Below are positions 61,371 through 64,000 of a stretch of DNA of 64,000 bases, one piece after another (positions within the stretch are counted from its first letter, which is position 1; each line of letters opens with the position of its first letter). Source of the DNA: Flavobacterium frigoritolerans (GTDB lineage Bacteria > Bacteroidota > Bacteroidia > Flavobacteriales > Flavobacteriaceae); the NCBI RefSeq assembly GCF_025847275.1, contig NZ_JAOZEV010000003.1, forward strand, positions 359,194 through 423,193, written 5' to 3'. Below the pieces are notes generated by a model. It had not been told where the DNA came from. It was given only the letters and a program-made list of their open reading frames with translations, and did no database searches. Made by a program: the position numbers and the translations under genes.

Positions 61371-61958
61371 TTAGTATTTTGATAAATTGAATAAATATTT
61401 ATCATCTTCTCTAGGGTCTTTATAACCGTTAAATTCCTCTACTTTTTCAAAATCAAATGAATAACCATAATTTGCTTCTGGATATTCTAGCACATTTTTT
61501 CTTTTATACCCTATTATATTAACTAGGTACTTACCCTTTTCTAAATTGAATTTAAATGATTTAAATAGAGTAATTCCATCAAGCGTTTGATATGATATAT
61601 TATCATTAGTCGAATTTGTAAATTGCTCAACATTTAGATTTAATAAATTCCCAAACGATCCAACCCAAAAAGTATCATTGCTTATGTCTAGATTAAAATT
61701 TTCATATTTAAATTGTTTTTCCCAATCTTTAACGAAATAATCATCATTTTTACTAATAATATATTTTGTCGATTCAATAGGTACAATAGGAATCCATACT
61801 CCTTCTTGTAACGATTTTAGATATAAATCGTGATTTTTTTGAAAAACTTCTAAGATTTTTTTGCTCTTAATCTTATTTTCCTTTAGAAAAATTAACAATT
61901 TCTCTACTGACATTACATATATACCATAATCGGTTATAGTTATTTTTTTTTCTAACAT
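61371..61958 (-). CDS. Candidate immunity protein of the HNH-like tip
   Basis: A 195-residue soluble protein when started at ATG 61958 (MLEKKITITDYGIYVMSVEK), 7 bp after the toxin stop. The N-terminal half is helical and the C-terminal half beta-rich (YQTLDGITLFKSFKFNLEKGK). No family is recognised. A longer in-frame reading would start inside the toxin gene. Confidence 0.6.
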   Translation of the reverse strand: MLEKKITITDYGIYVMSVEKLLIFLKENKIKSKKILEVFQKNHDLYLKSLQEGVWIPIVPIESTKYIISKNDDYFVKDWEKQFKYENFNLDISNDTFWVGSFGNLLNLNVEQFTNSTNDNISYQTLDGITLFKSFKFNLEKGKYLVNIIGYKRKNVLEYPEANYGYSFDFEKVEEFNGYKDPREDDKYLFNLSKY

Positions 61959-61965
61959 AATAATA

Positions 61966-62530
61966 TCATTTACAAGGTATTTTTTTTGTATCAAATAATT
62001 CTTTCAACTTTGCTAACGCTTCTTTAGGCGTCATATTTTCATATAAAATATCATCTGTTCCAGGTATTTTCATATATCCCTTAGTATCAATATCCTTATA
62101 CGCTTTTGCTCCTTTATCAAAAAAATCATCAGCTGTTCCTGTAAATTTGGAACCATGATAAGGTACTCCTTCATTTATAAGATTTGTATGCATTTGACCG
62201 TGCAAATCCGCAGTATTTGCTCCATCATTGGGGTACCAAGCAATTGAGTCTGTTTGGGCCAAATCAGTTATACCTAATTTATTTGCTACCGATCTAGGCA
62301 TTATATGATGCCCCATTCCTGTATCTAATAAATCTGAATACCAGCCAAATTTATCAATTTCTATATTTGAGTTTTTTACATATCCATAAAGTACATTTCC
62401 TCCCAAAAGTCCAATCGAATCCTGAGATAAATACAACCCCATATCAGCATTATAATACCTAAATCTATATAATACAATCCTGTCTCTACATCTTCATACT
62501 GCCCAAGCTGTCAATCTCTATCCCTTTTAA
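61966..62530 (-). pseudogene. Displaced Rhs tip with HNH-like nuclease and a damaged core
   Basis: The tip itself is intact: after MGLYLSQDSIGL and IDKFGW it reads GMGHHIMPRSVANKLG and LHGQMHTNLINEGVPYHGSKF, a His-rich HNH/ENDO VII-like nuclease, ending DTKKIPCK. The core upstream (62443-62530) is broken: most of the SFIPFR codons are missing and one base is lost in the YYNRFRYY region, so no continuous frame enters the tip. An internal ATG at 62442 could only give a 158-residue fragment without a secretion signal. Confidence 0.7.
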
Positions 62531-62535
62531 ATTCC

Positions 62536-63087
62536 TTACTCAGGATAATTATTTTCCAAAAACAATTTTATTAAATATGCATGAGAAATAGGCTTACTAC
62601 TAAAAACATCTTCACTAATTTCATAATCAAGTAAAACTAAAGGCTTTAATTTTACAATTTTTCTTAATTCTTCAATCTCTACCTTTAATTTATTTTCAAG
62701 TATCCACTTGTATGTTGGTAAATAAATTTTTTTTTTGGATTGAAAATAGTCAATAATTTCTAAACTATAAATTCCTTTTCTATGTCCTTTTATTTTCCCA
62801 TATTTTCTTATTGTTCTTTTGATATTTCTCATGTTTTCAATTTCAAATTTAGAAATATCAATATCATTATTTTCAAATACTTTCAATCCTTGCCAAATAC
62901 CTTCAACACTTTTAGAAAATAAGTTATCTGAAAATGGTATAGGTATATCTTTATGAGGGTAAAAAGGACTAAACTTAATCCATGGATATTCACTTTTTGA
63001 AGTAACATCGATGATATAAGAATCAGGAAATAAACTTTTAATTGTTTCTATTTTCTTTCTTCTACTTTCAATAATAATCTCATTCAT
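62536..63087 (-). CDS. DUF6939/NADAR-like protein, possible ADP-ribosyl hydrolase
   Basis: A 183-residue protein when started at ATG 63087, overlapping the previous small gene by 8 bp. It has IKFSPFYPHKDIPIPFSDN and SVEGIWQGLKVFE followed by KRTIRKYGKIKGHRKG. This resembles the pattern of NADAR-fold proteins, which remove ADP-ribose from modified bases, and of a family I recall as DUF6939. It lies in the operon of an ART-like toxin tip, so it may reverse the toxin's modification. Similarity is by eye only. Confidence 0.5.
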   Translation of the reverse strand: MNEIIIESRRKKIETIKSLFPDSYIIDVTSKSEYPWIKFSPFYPHKDIPIPFSDNLFSKSVEGIWQGLKVFENNDIDISKFEIENMRNIKRTIRKYGKIKGHRKGIYSLEIIDYFQSKKKIYLPTYKWILENKLKVEIEELRKIVKLKPLVLLDYEISEDVFSSKPISHAYLIKLFLENNYPE

Positions 63088-63391
63088 AGTCAAACAATTC
63101 ATTAGCTAGTTCTGACAACTCAATGCCATAATCTTCGAACAATTCATGATCTTCCTTCGAATAACTTAGATTCGGCACAAAAAAATAATTACTAATATCA
63201 ACAAAGGCAAGAGCAACTTTTTTAGGTACTTTATCAGTATTTTTGTAATAATCTGTCAAAAAGAGAATACTCTTTTTTAATTCCTCATATTGTATTTTAT
63301 TAACCCCATTCATACTCCTAATAGATACAGGTATTGAATACTCACTTAACAAAGCATTGTATACGATTTCTATTGCTTCCTCCTTGTTCAT
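63080..63391 (-). CDS. Candidate immunity protein next to the ART-like tip
   Basis: A 103-residue acidic protein (KEEAIEIVYNALLSEYSIPVS, then a Lys-rich middle and an Asp/Glu-rich end EDHELFEDYGIELSELANELF). It starts 14 bp after the toxin stop and overlaps the NADAR-like gene. No family is recognised. The position marks it as the first candidate immunity gene of this tip. Confidence 0.6.
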   Translation of the reverse strand: MNKEEAIEIVYNALLSEYSIPVSIRSMNGVNKIQYEELKKSILFLTDYYKNTDKVPKKVALAFVDISNYFFVPNLSYSKEDHELFEDYGIELSELANELFDYE

Positions 63392-63405
63392 CTTTTAAAT
63401 TACAT

Positions 63406-64000
63406 TTAATTACATATTATTTTTATTTTATCTGCAGGAACGTGCCCTTCAACTAATACTTCTTTAGATGAGACTGCAAAATTAGCAGAGAGTCCTTTAA
63501 CTCCATTTGCATTTGCTTTCTCAAGAGTAGAAATGTCATATATATTTTTATTTCCTTTAATATCCTCAACAACATCATCAGTATCGAATGATACCATCGT
63601 TTGACCTGGCTGTTTCCATTTTTCTAAAGCTTGGGGATCTGTGCTTGTTGACATGAACTGAGAACCATTATTTCTTGATCCACTGGAAACGTGTCCATGA
63701 GTAGTCATATCTCTACCTGGCTTTTTTGCACTTAATCCATTCAACGGATCTTCATCAGCTCTTAATAATCTGAAGACTTCTAATAATCCAAAAATGTCTA
63801 CCCAACCATTACTATCATGAACATAAGCATAAAATGCATGCCCTCCTTTTAACTTAATTGGGTCTTGACTTAAGTACAGTCCAGTTTCAGGAGAGTAATA
63901 GCGGTGTCTATTGTAATATAACCCTGTCTCTACATCTTCATATTGCCCCAACTGTCTAAAAGGAATAAAACTTCTATCTCCTTTTAAATCTTTTAGTCCA
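63406..64000 (-). CDS. Rhs protein, 3' end, with ADP-ribosyltransferase-like tip (continues past the window)
   Basis: The frame is open to the right edge (GLKDLKGDRSFIPFRQ at 64000 onward), so the gene extends beyond the window and may be the complete Rhs gene of the locus. After VDIFGL the tip reads EVFRLLRADEDPLNGLSAKK, GHVSSGSRNNGSQFMSTSTD and SKEVLVEGHVPADKI. An Arg on an early strand, an STS and a Glu near the end fit an R-S-E type ADP-ribosyltransferase (DUF7587-like). It ends KIKIICN. Confidence 0.7.
   Translation of the reverse strand, partial: GLKDLKGDRSFIPFRQLGQYEDVETGLYYNRHRYYSPETGLYLSQDPIKLKGGHAFYAYVHDSNGWVDIFGLLEVFRLLRADEDPLNGLSAKKPGRDMTTHGHVSSGSRNNGSQFMSTSTDPQALEKWKQPGQTMVSFDTDDVVEDIKGNKNIYDISTLEKANANGVKGLSANFAVSSKEVLVEGHVPADKIKIICN

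Noticed and set aside
53143..64000. CRISPR array
   Set aside because: The repeats in this region are long, coding and unevenly spaced; there are no short regular repeats with spacers and no cas genes.
1..64000. tRNA or rRNA genes
   Set aside because: No cloverleaf-like segment with a TTCRA arm or GC-rich rRNA stretch was found on reading both strands.

Overview
The window looks like chromosomal DNA from a Flavobacterium or a close relative (Bacteroidota). It is very AT-rich. Many genes are preceded by the Bacteroidota -7 promoter element TAnnTTTG. Families restricted to this group are present (DUF5606, DUF6452, DUF6048, DUF6095), and cytochrome cbb3 oxidase has the CcoN-CcoO fusion typical of Bacteroidota. 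No tRNA, rRNA, CRISPR array or insertion sequence was recognised.

Region 1 (1-12400) is a low-oxygen respiration locus: hemN on the plus strand; ccoI-ccoS-ccoNO-ccoQ-ccoP-ccoG-ccoH and a SafE-like membrane gene on the minus strand; then a divergent Crp/Fnr-type regulator. Three promoters here (hemN, ccoS, ccoI) carry the same palindrome (ATGA-N6-TCAT) exactly 22 nt upstream of the -7 box. Two more promoters with the same geometry lie outside the locus. One drives an Aer-like PAS gene (20799-21434). The other (18404-18447) drives no gene, but the transcript would end about 180 nt later at a strong intrinsic terminator. I read it as an FNR-controlled small RNA, functionally reminiscent of enterobacterial FnrS.

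Region 2 (11600-23700) is housekeeping: mazG, DUF5606, def, a FUSC transporter, mqo, ruvX, an LTA-synthase-like sulfatase and dapD. Region 3 (22600-34500) is a surface-glycan locus: GT9, a WaaP-like kinase, GT4 and two GT2s, followed by an operon of ACP, two KAS III enzymes, a Rieske oxygenase, an SDR and a PglD/NeuD-like acyltransferase, divergent from a DegT aminotransferase. Together these look able to build a short hydroxylated acyl group on an ACP and place it on an amino sugar.

Region 4 (34500-53000) is mostly core genome: threonylcarbamoyl-AMP synthase, cysteine desulfurase, cysE-cysM, a sensor kinase, rlmD, RNA methyltransferases, a ZIP transporter, murQ, TerC and several small membrane or lipoproteins. 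It includes a decayed type II toxin-antitoxin pair.

Region 5 (53100-64000, all minus strand) is an array of Rhs tip cassettes. A longer Rhs gene enters from the right edge with an ADP-ribosyltransferase-like tip. Behind it lie further tips, each a short piece of the same Rhs core joined to a different C-terminal domain (HNH-like, Ntox15-like, AHH-like, LHH-like, GIY-YIG-like, and one truncated), each followed by its own small candidate immunity gene and often a terminator. Most tips lack a start codon, so they look like a silent archive of toxin ends. One has its own signal peptide and forms a complete mini-Rhs protein. Several unrelated toxins share a C-terminal Cys-Lys or Cys-Asn ending.
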